DNA from: Hymenopus coronatus | Lineage: Eukaryota > Arthropoda > Insecta > Mantodea > Hymenopodidae | Direction: 5' to 3' | DNA length: 64,000 nucleotides | NCBI GenBank assembly: GCA_030762935.1 | Contig: CM060892.1 | Span: 88,710,327 to 88,774,326 of the forward strand | In this document: piece by piece, positions 24,215 through 35,575 of the stretch | Layout: each line of letters begins with the position of its first letter | Numbering within the stretch: the stretch's first letter is position 1 | Notes under the pieces: model-generated | Databases searched by the model: none | Seen by the model: only the letters and a program-made list of their open reading frames with translations | Told to the model about the DNA's origin: nothing | Translations under genes and position numbers: made by a program

Positions 24215-25030
24215 AGAATCTGATGTGTTTCGCTCTTACAACTTTCTCTAGATGTTCCATATACAAACTATCCTTACAAAATATTATCTACCGCTTTCTC
24301 ATCGAGATAATTATTAGCATTATTGGTTCTATTACTTGCTTCTTTGAAAGTAGAAGACAAATATGGGAATACATTAGGCTAAAGCTATAGTCAAATATTC
24401 TAAAAACTGGTCACTATATGAAAAAATTAAGGTTTGATTCGTTTTTTCATGGTCCCGTTCGAGGACTTTAGATAGTTTGACATTGAAACCAATAACAAGA
24501 AATATCTTGAAAAGCTCAACTCTACAAGAAAACCGTGTGGCATAAATTATGGTTTAACGAGATCTAACTTTTTGTGCAGTAAGTGTTTGTCTCTCTCTTA
24601 CGGTTTAACCGTTATGCAAAATTCTGTCAAAGTCAGCCAGAATAAAGAGGTCTTCAGAGGCTATTCGTAGAAAGGTCAAAATATGAATTTTAACTGGGAT
24701 GTAAATATCTGACGATACGGTATTTTAATAAAATCGTCAGAGCCATTTTGATAAAAAAAATGCTTCAGTATGTTTTCCGTGTAAAGGGTAATTTGTAAGG
24801 AGAAAGTCTTCGTGTCACATCCTTGAAAGATACTAAACATAAATACCACATATTTTCGTTTTTGAGCAATGCTGTCCAAAGACACACACATGGACCTTTC
24901 TCTAAAAAGTATTTCTTCGAACTCACGCGACCCCAAAACATATCTCCACATCAAAATTTTGGGTTAAATACAGTACCTTCTCTAGCTACTATGTACATGA
25001 TATGTACATACGTGCTAGAGAAAGTAAAAC
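24215..25030 (+). repeat. FamA copy inserted in a LINE
   Basis: Starts 'aatctgatgtgtttcgctct' immediately after LINE codons and ends with the hairpin 'ttctctagctac...gtgctagagaaagt' at 24979-25026 followed by 'aaaa'. Both limits are sharp against LINE sequence, which makes it a useful boundary reference for the family. Confidence 0.9.
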
Positions 25031-25390
25031 TTTGCAGTAGAATTAGTTAGACTATGAAGGTAACTAGGTCCTTGAGTGGTATACTTTGGAGTAGAAAAAT
25101 GACAAAAAACAGCGGCAATGAACGTGTTTTGAAAACAATGGTAGTGGGTGTTCTTATTTGAGTGAGTGTTGTATTCTTAAGGATAAATACAGCAGAAAGT
25201 TGGAGAGCTGGATGGAATGCGTAGGAGCATGAGAATATCTCGCATACAACATATAAGGAATTATGCTATTAGACCGATTTATGGAAGCAGAAAAGATAGT
25301 GGTGAATAGAATTGAAATACGAATATTGAAGTGGTATGGAAATGCTCAAAAATAGAGGACAAGAGGTAACCTAGACGTATAATGGACAGT

Positions 25391-25511
25391 TCCATGGACC
25401 CCGAGATCATTTGAGCATCACTTCTCGAATTTCATTCATCGTCCGATATGACTAACCAGATTAAATGACGCTAAAAACAAAAAAAAAAAGAAAAAAAAAA
25501 CTAAAAAAAAA
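25391..25511 (+). mobile_element. S1 SINE, 5'-truncated, with target-site duplication
   Basis: The body 'ccatggaccccgagatcatt', 'gtccgatatgactaaccaga' and an A-rich tail match 14707-14810. It is flanked by 'aatggacagtt' (25381-25391) and 'aatggactgtt' (25512-25522), an 11-bp near-perfect direct repeat. That is the expected signature of LINE-driven insertion. The host sequence is the LINE remnant. Confidence 0.8.
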
Positions 25512-25710
25512 AATGGACTGTTCCCCATAGGAAGAAGGAAAGGAAGTAGGATTCGTTTGGGTTGTTTGGTGGTATGAAGACCGTTATGGCGAAGTTTAAT
25601 ATGGAATAGATGCAGTGGAACGATAGATAACTATGGCGGATAGGAACTAAATACAACCGCTCAGAAGTGGAGAGCCCAATTGAAGAAAGATACCCGAATC
25701 GCCTGATAAT

Positions 25711-25982
25711 CAATGACAAATTTCTGATGTGTTCGTAATTTCTTTGAAAGAAAATCTAAACATGGGTGCAAACAAACCCTTTTATTGCTTTCTTTTTCAA
25801 TTCAAGTTCCGTCATGTCGACGTTTCAGGATAGTGGTTTCTTGCTCAATGACATTTCAAGTTCACAAGTTCGCCACTATGCACACATAGTGCATAGAACT
25901 TATGCGCCATTAGGTACATAAGAAGAATTAACTTATCACCCATAAATGGCATCGTAGGTTGAAAGCATGACGAACGTAAAAA
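25711..25982. other. unassigned sequence
   Basis: No gene or clear repeat is recognised between the LINE remnant and the next FamA copy. Confidence 0.3.
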
Positions 25983-26774
25983 TATGATGTGTTCCATTCA
26001 CATGACTTTCTCTACATCCCTGCAACAAATTAGTTTTAAAAAGCTCATGCTTCTATTTACTTCATGCTAATTGACAAAAAATTAGCAGAGATAGTCTTAT
26101 TACTTGCTTCCCTATAAGTAGAAGCGAAATAAGGGAATAGCATAAGTTAAAGTGATAGTCAAAAGCAAAAGCTGGTTGTTATGTGACTGAGGTTCCTTTG
26201 TTTGTATGGACAGGAGTTGACAAATTCCTTATGAGAAAAGTTAAGTTTTTCGAACCTGAAAACAAAAACAAGGAATATCTCAAAAACGATCAACTCGACG
26301 AAAACAATGCATACAACATAAATTGTGTGCTTTAATGTGCTCTACATTTTTTTGTGTAGCCCAGAAAATTCAAAATATACATTTTATTTTTCAGGTAAAT
26401 ATCTTTAATATACGATATTTTAGTCAAAATGGTTAGCCATTTTTTAGAAAATCAAAATTTTCGAAAAAAAGTTCCATGTAAAGGGTAGTTTGAGGTGGGG
26501 GGATTTTTCTCAAAATCTTTGTGTCGCATCCCTGGAATATACTAAATTTAATTCCAACTTTGGTATTTTACCGACTTTTCGTTTTTGAGCTATCGTGTTC
26601 ACGGACACACTGACACACGGATACACACACATACGGACCTTTTTCTGAAAATACTTTTTTTGGATACAGGGGACCCTAAAACATATATTTCCGGTGAAAT
26701 CTCGGTATCGAATTTTTTGGTGGAGTGCAATACCTTCTCTATACACTGTACATGGTACGTGTAGAGAAAGTAAA
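25983..26774 (+). repeat. FamA copy, well preserved, internal deletion of about 100 bp
   Basis: Head 'atatgatgtgttccattcac' at 25983. The subterminal inverted repeat is perfect here: ACTTTCTCTACA at 26005-26016 and TGTAGAGAAAGT at 26760-26771. The tail stem pairs 'cttctctatacac' with 'gtgtagagaa'. At about 26360 the family's 'aagtttttgtc...gaggctattc' segment is missing. CA-rich slot at 26605-26632. Confidence 0.92.
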
Positions 26775-26775
26775 A

Positions 26776-26985
26776 ATGACAGAATTAAGATGAGGGATCT
26801 TTTAATTCATGGTATGGGGTTCCTTTACGTTCAACTAAGCATTACATGGGACCAACAGATTTTCCTCCCTTTTGAAGGAAAGTATGCTAAGGATCTTTTT
26901 ACATCGCCTCCGACGGGTTTGAACCCGCAAGCTTAGGTATTAGAAGCTAGTGGTAACCACTGTACCACAGAGAGATTATGAGCTG
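26776..26985 (-). mobile_element. tRNA-derived SINE (S3 family)
   Basis: On the minus strand the head carries A-box-like 'tggtacagtggttaccact' and B box 'gcgggttcaaacccg' (about 26917-26931), followed by the core and 'aaaggaaccccatac'. It directly abuts the tail end of the preceding FamA copy. Confidence 0.75.
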
Positions 26986-27057
26986 TTTAATGATTATGAA
27001 GTCTAAACCATCTTATAAATTAAATAAAGATTAAGTTTAGAATTATTTACTCATGGA

Positions 27058-27510
27058 TTACTTTCTTTACTATGTACTTATCTATTGTAAGTAGGGGAGA
27101 AAATTCCACCATACGAAGATTTCATCGGAAATATGTTTTCAGTCTCCCTAAACAAAAGTGATGTACCTAAAAATTCTAATGTATATGAGTACATAGGTAG
27201 GTGTATGAGTGCGTGAATGTTTCTGTACACTATAATTCAAACACTAAAATTTCCAGATGTAATACGAAAAAATTCCTGAACATCTCAACACTCCAATCCA
27301 TCCTCTATATTAAAATGTTTTTTGTTTTTTAATTTTCTCAAAACGCTTCATTTTGTTTTAGACAACATAAATATTGAAGATATTTACAATTCATAAAATG
27401 AATATCTTAGTTTTCTGCAATGAATTTCTGGAGTCCTGTTTACTCTGAATATCATTCTGAATAACTGTTTTTGTGGCTGAGAAATCATAAGAGACAGACA
27501 TTTCGTGGTA
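27058..27510 (-). repeat. FamA partial copy (tail half), diverged
   Basis: Tail relic at 27061-27100, 'atttcatcggaaatatgttt', a TG-rich degenerate slot near 27190-27225, 'gaagatatttacaattcata', then 'gagaaatcataagagacaga'. The head half is lost. Old copy. Confidence 0.65.
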
Positions 27511-27932
27511 GCTAAAAAAAAAACAACACAAATTGCCAAACAATATGGTAGCTAAAAGAAAAGAAAAACAAATAAACATAAATTGCTAAAAAGTTCTTCT
27601 TCTAATAATAATTTTCCTAGGTCATTTTATTTTTTGGTGGTGCATTTGCCTATCGCTTATCATTTACCAGTTTTACAAGATTCTTTACCATATCCTTCGA
27701 ATATAGAGGGATACCTTCACAAATAATTAAATAAATAATAAATGTGGGTATAAAAATCTGGATCACCATATACCGATATCTAATTTCTAAAACCAAGCTA
27801 TGCATCGCAAATCTTTACTTCGTATTTCCAAATTTTATTTATACATCCATTAGATATTAATCAACTAGGGTACAAAAATTGTGCTCTTCAATTTAAACAA
27901 CTTTTTCCTTTTTAGGTTTCTCAAATATTAAC

Positions 27933-27989
<57 letters not shown>

Positions 27990-28029
27990 AACTATTACTA
28001 CCGCAATTTCACAGACGATTCAATATATA
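27511..28029. other. unassigned AT-rich sequence with an (ATT)n microsatellite
   Basis: The (ATT)n run spans about 27933-27988. Nothing else is recognised. Confidence 0.6.
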
Positions 28030-28482
28030 TATCTTATTTATCATGTAAATATTTTCAATATGGGGTATTTTAATCAAAATCTTAAGGACATTTTTGAAAA
28101 TAAAAAGGAAATTTTAAAAATGTGTCTCGTAAAGAGTATTTGGGGATGCAGGAAGATACAACTTAAATACCAAATGTGGTTATTTATTCGAAATCACATA
28201 TTTAATTTCTATGTAGATATAGTAAATAGATAAAGTGTTTTATCATACCAATGTCACCGGAAATACACGTTTTGAAGTCCATTAAATACAGCTACATTTT
28301 AGGAAAAAAGTTCATGTGTGTAAGAAGAAGTAACGAAAGTCACGTGAATGTTACACATCAGATATTTTAGTTATGCTGTCTGCAGTCTTACACACCAAGG
28401 CAAAAATATTGCTTTTCGATTTCCGGTGAAATATCTGTATCGAACTTTTGGGTGGAATGTGATACCTTCCCTATCTTATGCA
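28030..28482 (+). repeat. FamA tail-half copy interrupted by a small opposite FamA deletion derivative
   Basis: 28030-28175 reads 'tcatgtaaatattttcaata', 'tattttaatcaaaatcttaa' and 'cgtaaagagtatttgggg'. 28366-28482 reads 'atgctgtctgcagtcttaca', 'tttccggtgaaatatctgta' and 'gggtggaatgtgatacctt'. Between them, 28235-28365 is FamA in reverse with both ends ('aatgtcaccggaaatacacg' and 'cacgtgaatgttacacatca') but almost no middle. Confidence 0.65.
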
Positions 28483-29019
28483 TTAATATACAAAACAATG
28501 TAATTGATAGACCAACAAAGAAAGGCCAATATGAAATCAAAGCCTGTGGAGCATATGGGAACTAAGGTTGAGCATACCCCACAGAAACACTTGGAAGGGT
28601 GGTAGGTGTAGCATCTCTAATGCTTTATAATACTAACCAACAGTTAGGAGTTGGGAAAATCCTGGTCGTCACGGTGCCATGGCAAGGAATGAGAGAAAGT
28701 TTCGTGGAGCAGAACACACCGGTCAGACGGATCCAAGCTGTTGCAGCTTGCCCCCTCCTCCATACAGCCCGGACCGGCTACGTATAAAGTTTCTCTAGTC
28801 GTCGCTCCGGAACACTGTGTCCCTGTATGTGCGTATGAGCGTGTTTTTCTTCTGCGATGGGCATTAGTACAGCCACTGCAATCGCAAACAGCATGTTAGC
28901 ATACCGCTTTTCAACCTTGTTTTTACCTTTATTTGAACTGGAAGGAGATAAAATAACAAATGCACTATTATATCTTTTTTAATTACTTTAACACGTCAAT
29001 TGCATAGCAGTTAAAGAAT
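28483..29019. other. unassigned region
   Basis: 28590-28860 is GC-richer with an unrecognised 62-codon frame (28599-28787). No repeat match is found within the window. Confidence 0.3.
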
Positions 29020-29620
29020 GTATTACATTCAACCCAAAATTTTGAAACCGAGGTTTCACAGGAAATGTATTATAAACATTCCGAAAAAATTAGAAAACGG
29101 TTCGTATAAATTTAAGTTTAATATCTACTAAGTATGCGACAGGAAGGTTTTGAGAACATTTTTCCTATAAAACTACCCTTTACATTAAAAATTGTTCCAA
29201 ATTTGGATTTTTCCAAAAATGATTGTAATAATTTTGATAAAACTGGTATATATAAAAATAGGTGACAAATTTATAATTTGAACTCTTTGCAACAATTTCT
29301 GTCAAATATACTTTTGTCAAAAATAAATCATTTTCATGGTATTGCTTGTTATTGGTGTCAATTTTAAAACATTTTCCTCCAATGGAAATGTCGTTATTCG
29401 TTTTCTTGTTTATGATTAAGCAAATAAATTCAAATTTCATAGACAATATATAACGACTAACTCATAAAAAGTACTAGCCCGTAATTCTAGTTTATTACCC
29501 CATTTTCTTGAATCTACATGGGGATATACTAAGGATTTGTGCAAATGTTTATCTGATTTAAAGTGAATCGTTTTTAAGAATAGGTAGAGAAATTAATATG
29601 AACGTAGTACATATATTTTT
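29020..29620 (-). repeat. FamA copy, old, microsatellite lost
   Basis: Runs 'ttcaacccaaaattttgaaa', 'aaactaccctttacattaaa', 'gtattgcttgttattggtgt', then 'gtagagaaattaatatgaac' near the head. High divergence. Confidence 0.65.
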
Positions 29621-29669
29621 TAAAGCGCATGAATATATATTTATAAAAAACATAACTAAACACGGAAAA

Positions 29670-30380
29670 TTATTTAAATATCAAACTTGATATTGAATTC
29701 TGCTGTTATAAAGATGCAACATGAAAATTTGCAGAAAAATTGATCTAAAAGTTTGATATATTTTTATATTTTCCTGACAAATAAAATATTGAATTTTCTG
29801 GAAATAGACTCTGATGTCCTCTTCATTTTAGATTACTTATACATACTGATAAACCATAAGAGATAGACAAAATCCTACTACCTTTACAAAAATATAGATT
29901 TTGTTAAAGCAAAACATACATTTCCTTTGGAGGTAGAATTCGTGAAATATTCTTCTTTATTTATTTAAATTGTTCAATACTATACTTGTCTCAATTTTAA
30001 AGTGTTCATAAGATTTCCTTTTTTTTTCTTTTCTTTGTCTTTGCTCGTGGACATACAAAAAGAGGCGAGTTTCATGATGACCAAAAGAAAAAAGAAAACA
30101 AAGAAAGAAAGAAAAGGAATCTGTGTAGGATGAAATTATACTATAAAGTACTGTTCAACAAAACAATGCTTTGAAATACTTCTGAAAATCGAATTTTGAG
30201 CAATTTTGATTATTTTGGGAGGATAGGCCTTTATTATTTTTACTCAACACACCTCTCACATACCGATCCAACATGCCCCACTCTTAAAAGTATTGACTTC
30301 ACTTTAGCCTACTGTGTTCTCTTATTTCTCTTGGAACTACATGGAAGAAGGTAATAGATTATCTCTCGAGTATTAGTGAG
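29670..30380 (-). repeat. FamA copy, old, with inserted purine/pyrimidine-rich DNA
   Basis: 'aatatcaaacttgatattga', 'tattgaattttctggaaata', 'aaaccataagagatagacaa' and later 'cactttagcctactgtgttc' follow the family order. 30010-30290 carries extra sequence including T-rich and AAAG-rich runs. Confidence 0.55.
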
Positions 30381-30454
30381 TCCATTTTTGTAGCACTAAC
30401 ATTATTTAGTTAGTTATTTCGTGTAAATCCCAAGTTGAACATTATCTTCATTAT

Positions 30455-30785
30455 GATCTTTGCGTGGTCGGATTTGTATTTTTAATTTTTTGGGTTGGCC
30501 GCTGTGCGTCATGCTGGCAAGGGATCAGCTTGTCGCCCACAGATGGCACTGTAGGACAAAATTACGACTTGCGGACGCGAAATGAGGGAAATTTACCCAG
30601 AAACGTTCTTATTTCAGGATATGGGGTTCTTTTACGTGCAAATAAACATTACACGGAACTACCTCCTTTACTTCCTTTCCCAAAGAAGCCACGCAAAGCA
30701 TTTTTGCACTAAAAAAGAATCTATCACCCTCCGCTAGGTTTTAGAGCTAGCATGGTAACCACTACACCATGACGATATCGCCAGC
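30455..30785 (-). mobile_element. tRNA-derived SINE (S3 family), longest copy
   Basis: On the minus strand the head at 30785-30735 has 'tggtgtagtggttaccatgc', the core 'cacgtaaaagaacccca' lies at about 30625-30645, and the 3' part contains 'cagtgccatctgtgggcgac' and 'agctgatcccttgccagcat'. The same 3' part appears in direct orientation at 53.08-53.12 kb. Full length is about 330 bp. Confidence 0.75.
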
Positions 30786-30839
30786 CGAATGGTAATTGAC
30801 AATAGAAGCACATAGCTTCAGAAACATGTCTTCCATTTA

Positions 30840-31653
30840 AAAAAAATCTGATGTGTTACATTCACATCACGTTCGCTAAATCTCTGCAACAAATTATTCT
30901 ATTTACTTCATCTAATCAAGAAAGAATTAGCGTAAATAGTCTTATTACTTGCTTCCTTGTCAGTAGAAGCGAAATAAGGGGGTATCATAGTTTAAAGTGA
31001 TAGTCAAAAGCTGATTGCTATGTAACTGAAGTTCCTTTGTTTGTATGGACACGAGTTCACAAAGTCCTGTATGAGAAAGGTGTTTTTTATAGCTGAAACC
31101 AAAAACAAGGAATATCTCAAAAACAATCAACTCCACGAAAAAATTTATATAACCTATATTGTGTGTTTTAAGGTGCTCTACATTTGTAGTGTGGTAAGTT
31201 TTTGTCCATCTCTAAAGGTTTAGCAGTTATGCAGAATTCCGTAAAACAGACCACGAATAAAGTAGTCTTCAGAGGCTATTCCCAGAAAATTCAGAATATG
31301 CATTTTATTTGTCAGGTAAATATCTTTACTATACGGTATTTTAATCAAAATCGTTAGAGCCATTTTTTAGAAAATCAACATTTTCGAAAAAAGTTCCATG
31401 TGAAGGATAGTTTGGGGTGGGGGGATTTTTCTCAAAATCTTCGTGTCGCATCCACGTTTGGTATTTTACCGACTTTTACTTTTTGTGTTATGGTGTTCAC
31501 AGACACACAGGCACGCTGACACAAGGATTTTTTTTGGATACAGGGAACCCTAAAACATATACTTCCGGTGAAATCTTGGTATCGAATTTGTGGATTGTGG
31601 ATTGAATACCTTCTCTATACACTATGTACATAGTACGTATAGAGAAAGTAAAA
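30840..31653 (+). repeat. FamA copy, well preserved
   Basis: Head 'aatctgatgtgttacattca' at 30847, tail hairpin 'ttctctatacac...cgtatagagaaagt' at 31611-31649. The CA slot at 31500-31522 is short, and 'gtggattgtggattgaatac' carries a small local duplication near the tail. Confidence 0.9.
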
Positions 31654-32516
31654 AGTGATATAGTGTTACAAAATTGACTCGCTAATTAAATTGAATGATT
31701 AGAACACATCACTGTCACTAAGTCCACAATAAATTGTAATTTTAATTAAAGACTATTTCTGTTAATGTTTATCTTGATTAGCATGTGATTTAAAATGGGG
31801 TTTTGCAGGATATCTAGTTACATTTCATTCGTATTCTTTTTGGCAGGACTTGTAAGAGGGGAAAGGGAGCCGCTTGCTGCAGGAACCGGTCGTTCCCCCT
31901 CGTTTCCAACTGTTGGATAAAAAATAAAAATTAGTGGATGCGAATAGACTATACTCCTATGTACAACTAGTAAGTACGATGATATTGTTTCATCGTCCAT
32001 GGTAAATTACATCTTAATTCAGAAATCAACGTAAGATTCTCTAAAGTTATATACAATACATGTCTGTCTAATACTGGAACCACAGGTAAGTGATATTTTC
32101 TACAAAAATTGGTGGCATTATCAATGTCATATGCAATACTACTAATTGCAAATAATGAAATATCTTCTTTTTTCATGTTCCTCCCATTCACAAATTAATT
32201 ACAATATTGTCCTACACCAAAGTAGATTTATCTGCAATATTTTAATAAGTAAGGCATTTTCAGGAATTTGTGAATATCGAAATTATATAAAATTAAATTA
32301 GCTTTTTCAAGTTGCATGAAAGGGATATAGGAGTAAGAATTATTGGTTTGGTACCTCAATGTCGACATGTTGCTTTACTTTCCCCACAAAATGAAACACA
32401 ATTATTACCTCACAAGTGTTTAACATGTCGCACATTTAGGTGTACCTGGAAACATAAAGGAGGGTGAACTATAGTATACCATTCCAGAAAACCGAAGAAA
32501 TATTTTTTTATGCTTT
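31654..32516. other. unassigned region with a small FamA fragment
   Basis: 31743-31790 ('gactatttctgttaatgttt', 'atcttgattagcatg') is a short reverse FamA fragment. The remainder has only unrecognised short frames. Confidence 0.45.
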
Positions 32517-33245
32517 TACTTTTTTTACTGTTTATAGTAACTCGAGGAAATATTGTATTACATGCAACAGTTCGATGTCGAGATTGCATTGGAAATATAT
32601 GTTTTGAGTCCATTTAACCCCTAAAAACATCTTTAGAAAAACTCATAATATCTGTGTGTTTGTCGCTCTTTATGTGAATAGAATAACGCAAAAACGAAAT
32701 TTCAGCTAAAAATCAAAGTTAGTAGTATTTAAGCTGCCTATCATCTAAAACCGCGATACAAAATTTATCAATAAAAAGTCTCCACTCCAAACTAACATTT
32801 GCATGCGAAAGTTTAAAACTGTTGATTTTTTATAAATGGCTCAAATAGTTTTGAATAAAATCATATGTTTGTGAAAAAGTTATACGTATTCCTTAATTTC
32901 CTGGGAATAGCCTCTGAAATCCTCTGTTAATTCAAAACGATTTAAATAACTGGTAAACGTTAAAGATAGACCCAAATCTTACTAATAGCTAATAATTTTC
33001 TCAGATGGTTAACGGTGTTTTCCCCTTTCCCATGCAAGAGGAGAGCGAAATTTCAAAGTCATCACAGAGCGATCTGCTTTAAAGATTCGATTATCACTTT
33101 AAACTTACTACATTTCCCCTGTACCTATACGGAGGTATGGAATGAGACAGTTTCTTCAAATATTTATCCAAATATGCATGAAACAGAAAAATAAGTGTTT
33201 GCACGCGAATAGAAAAAGTCATATGAGTCAAACACATTAGATTTT
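32517..33245 (-). repeat. FamA copy, first unit of a head-to-tail tandem
   Basis: Begins 'tactttttttactgtttata', continues 'cgatgtcgagattgcattgg', 'cataacgcaaaaacg' type sequence and 'gggaatagcctctgaaatcc', and ends 'catatgagtcaaacacatta' followed at once by the next unit's 'tttttactttctttacc'. Confidence 0.8.
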
Positions 33246-33734
33246 TACTTTCTTTACCAAGTATGCACAAAAATATACACATCCTACCCAAAATTCAACA
33301 CCAAGGTTTCACCTGAAATACACGTTTTGAGGACATCGAACCAAAAAATCATTTTCAGAAAAATGGCTGTATATAAGTGTGTATATCATAGTATGTAAGT
33401 TCTGCATCTTCTAAAGATGCGACGTGAAGATTTTAAAGAATATCCCCCTACCCCAACTTACCCTTTTGTGGAATATTTTTGAAATTAACGATTCTCTCAA
33501 AATGGCGCTAACGATTTTTATTAAAATACAGGTGTCCCAGACTTCAACAAACAGGCAGGATTGTAGAATAGTCCAAAATAAAGTTTTATATAGGGAACCT
33601 GTGAGGCATGGGTTCCTAATTCTTTGCTACAGCTGAAATATATTAAGGTTTAGCATGCACTGATCAAACCGCAGTGGACCGAGACGTGAGCACTTGGATT
33701 TCGGAGAGCATAGATTTAGTGGCAATACTTAGCG

Positions 33735-33810
33735 CTATGGTTAGCGTGTGGGCATTGCGTGAGGATGTAGGGAGTTGAGGATTCAAGTTTCCCTAAATAC
33801 ATTTATTTTT
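33735..33810 (+). mobile_element. tRNA-like SINE head (weak)
   Basis: 'agcgctatggttagcgtgtg' resembles an A box and 'gaggattcaagtttccc' a B box, about 45 bp apart. No body or tail is recognised. It may be a worn SINE or a chance similarity. Confidence 0.4.
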
Positions 33811-34849
33811 ATGTTGTCTTCTTTTTTGTATTTTATAATGAACTATTCATATTCTGCTGCCCTACTCCACATGATTCATTCTACTGACAAATAAAATAAA
33901 TGTAATGAACGATGAGCATGTAGATGCTACGTTGCTCGAAAATGCAATGAGAACGTTTCAATAATAATTGCATTTAACACACTTGTCCCATGAAGGAGTT
34001 TCCAAAATACAGTGTTAAGTACATCACAATTGCAGGCATAGTTTAAATTAACGATACAATACTATCATTGAGTCAAATTAACTTCAAATGAAATAAAAAT
34101 GAACAATTATCTCTGTAGTAAAACAAGTGTGAACATAAAACAAATTATAAACGATGTACCAGTAAGGTTAGTGAAATCTACATTTTCATCTCTGCATGAA
34201 AGACAAATAGAAAGAGACTTCGAGAAATAATATAATATCCGAAGCACAAAATACAGCAGGTTACCATGGGAACTTTTCAAGAGAGATCCTTGCAGAGATT
34301 GCACCTTAAAGAAATGAACCTTGTAGCCTGTCAAAACTTCTAGAATTGTTGCGAATCTCACCACAAGAAGCTAGAGTTCCTGTTAGTATTTGTTACTTTG
34401 ATTCAACGGAAATCTGATACGTGAGGCTCATAAACATGCGCAATGGTTCCACGTGGTATCAAAAGGCACATGGACTCTGAAGTTCGCAGCTGAGATTATC
34501 TTAGGAAGTTTTGGTGTGTGTAGCGCACCTCTTTGAAACAATATATGTTCTTACTCATAATGTGTATACTTTTACAATATGAACACAAACGTTTAGCAAT
34601 TCATAGTTCTCACAGTGGTCACGTGTAGGCATTAGAAGATATTTTCAGATCACTTTATCGCTGGGCCACGGTAGATCAAGAGGCTAAAACGGCATAACAC
34701 CTACATAGAATAACATCAAAGTACCACTGTTTGAATCCTGGTAGTAACCTAGATTTTTATTATTCCGCCGTTAAAATCATTTTCAGTTACCTACCTACAT
34801 TCCAAAACACATATTACATAAATGTTTTCAACCAAACTAATAGTTTTAT

Positions 34850-35575
34850 TGCATTAATCTGCGCAGGTTCCTTGATAATTATTGACGAGAATGGTACGAG
34901 AATCAGTCCCATTTGCGAGGAGGAAGAGTCGTGGACTCACATCTTGGCAAGATGTAGGGGCACGGAGGAATGGCGGGAAAAATATTTGCCGCGATTTTTT
35001 ACCACTGCGAATGTAGGGATAGAAGCATGTTGTACGCTACTGGCAGGCACGGAAAACATGGATGGGCTAGGTAAATTTATACTTAAGGCAAGACAGCTGA
35101 GATCTGAGGAGGCTGCCAATAGAGAAGGGGGGGGGGGATAAGATCAACTAAACAAAAGTGACTACAATGTTCTACATACATATATATTATGTCATACTTA
35201 GGTCACTGTTGTGCTAGGGTTGTATATATTATGTGTATATATGTCTTTTAAGTGTAATTATCTATTATAAGAGGGTGCATTTATGAAGGGTACTCTGTGC
35301 TGTAAATTGAAATTGCTATATTTTAATATCTTTGTATCTTTATTTTCGGATTCACTCTTAATTTTATTGTTGTTTAATATTGCTTTTGACTGTGTATTTC
35401 CTTTGTCTTTTTATTTTCGTGTTTACTCTTCTAATTCTTTGTTGTGGTTGTTGTTTTAATATTGCTTGTAATGTGTATTGCAAAAGCACGTACGGTCTGT
35501 GGACCCGTGCGACTGTTGAAATTCTATGTATGATATTGCTATGTTAATAAATACACTTATTCATTCATTCATTCA
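34850..35575 (+). mobile_element. young LINE 3' end (ORF2 C-terminus and 3' UTR)
   Basis: An open frame ending at 35141 encodes 'TRISPICEEEESWTHILARC' (a C...H...C knuckle), 'RGTEEWREKYLPRFFTTANV', 'CCTLLAGTENMDGLGKFILK' and 'ARQLRSEE' before a G-rich run and stop. The 3' UTR is T-rich and ends 'tgttaataaatacacttatt' with a (CATT)n tail to about 35575. The UTR is nearly identical to the copy at 59195-59646, which implies recent activity. It is 5'-truncated at about 34850-34880, as usual for LINEs. Clade not certain; the tail knuckle fits several non-LTR clades. Confidence 0.88.

Larger units (their letters stand above)
24046..25710 (+). mobile_element. LINE reverse-transcriptase remnant split by a FamA copy and a SINE
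   Basis: 24046-24214 translates in one frame to 'TEHMVVKN' and 'VDQFKYLSSIIESSGSREK', the region after the catalytic domain of arthropod non-LTR reverse transcriptases. It is cut at about 24214 by a FamA copy. Beyond that copy, 25130-25380 gives, with frameshifts, 'RISRIQHIRN.AI', 'IEIRILKWYGNAQ' (compare the usual 'LRWYGHV.RM') and a 'G..RR' type segment. It is cut again at 25391 by a SINE and resumes at 25512-25700 ('VER', 'LWRIGTKYNRSE'). The element is dead, but the order of pieces shows a single LINE copy later invaded twice. Confidence 0.7.

Noticed and set aside
26905..26980. Functional tRNA gene
   Set aside because: A and B boxes are present, but the acceptor stem is not formed and the sequence continues into the S3 SINE core seen at several other sites. 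The same reasoning applies to 5385, 14560, 16406, 19507, 37681, 57750 and 60530.
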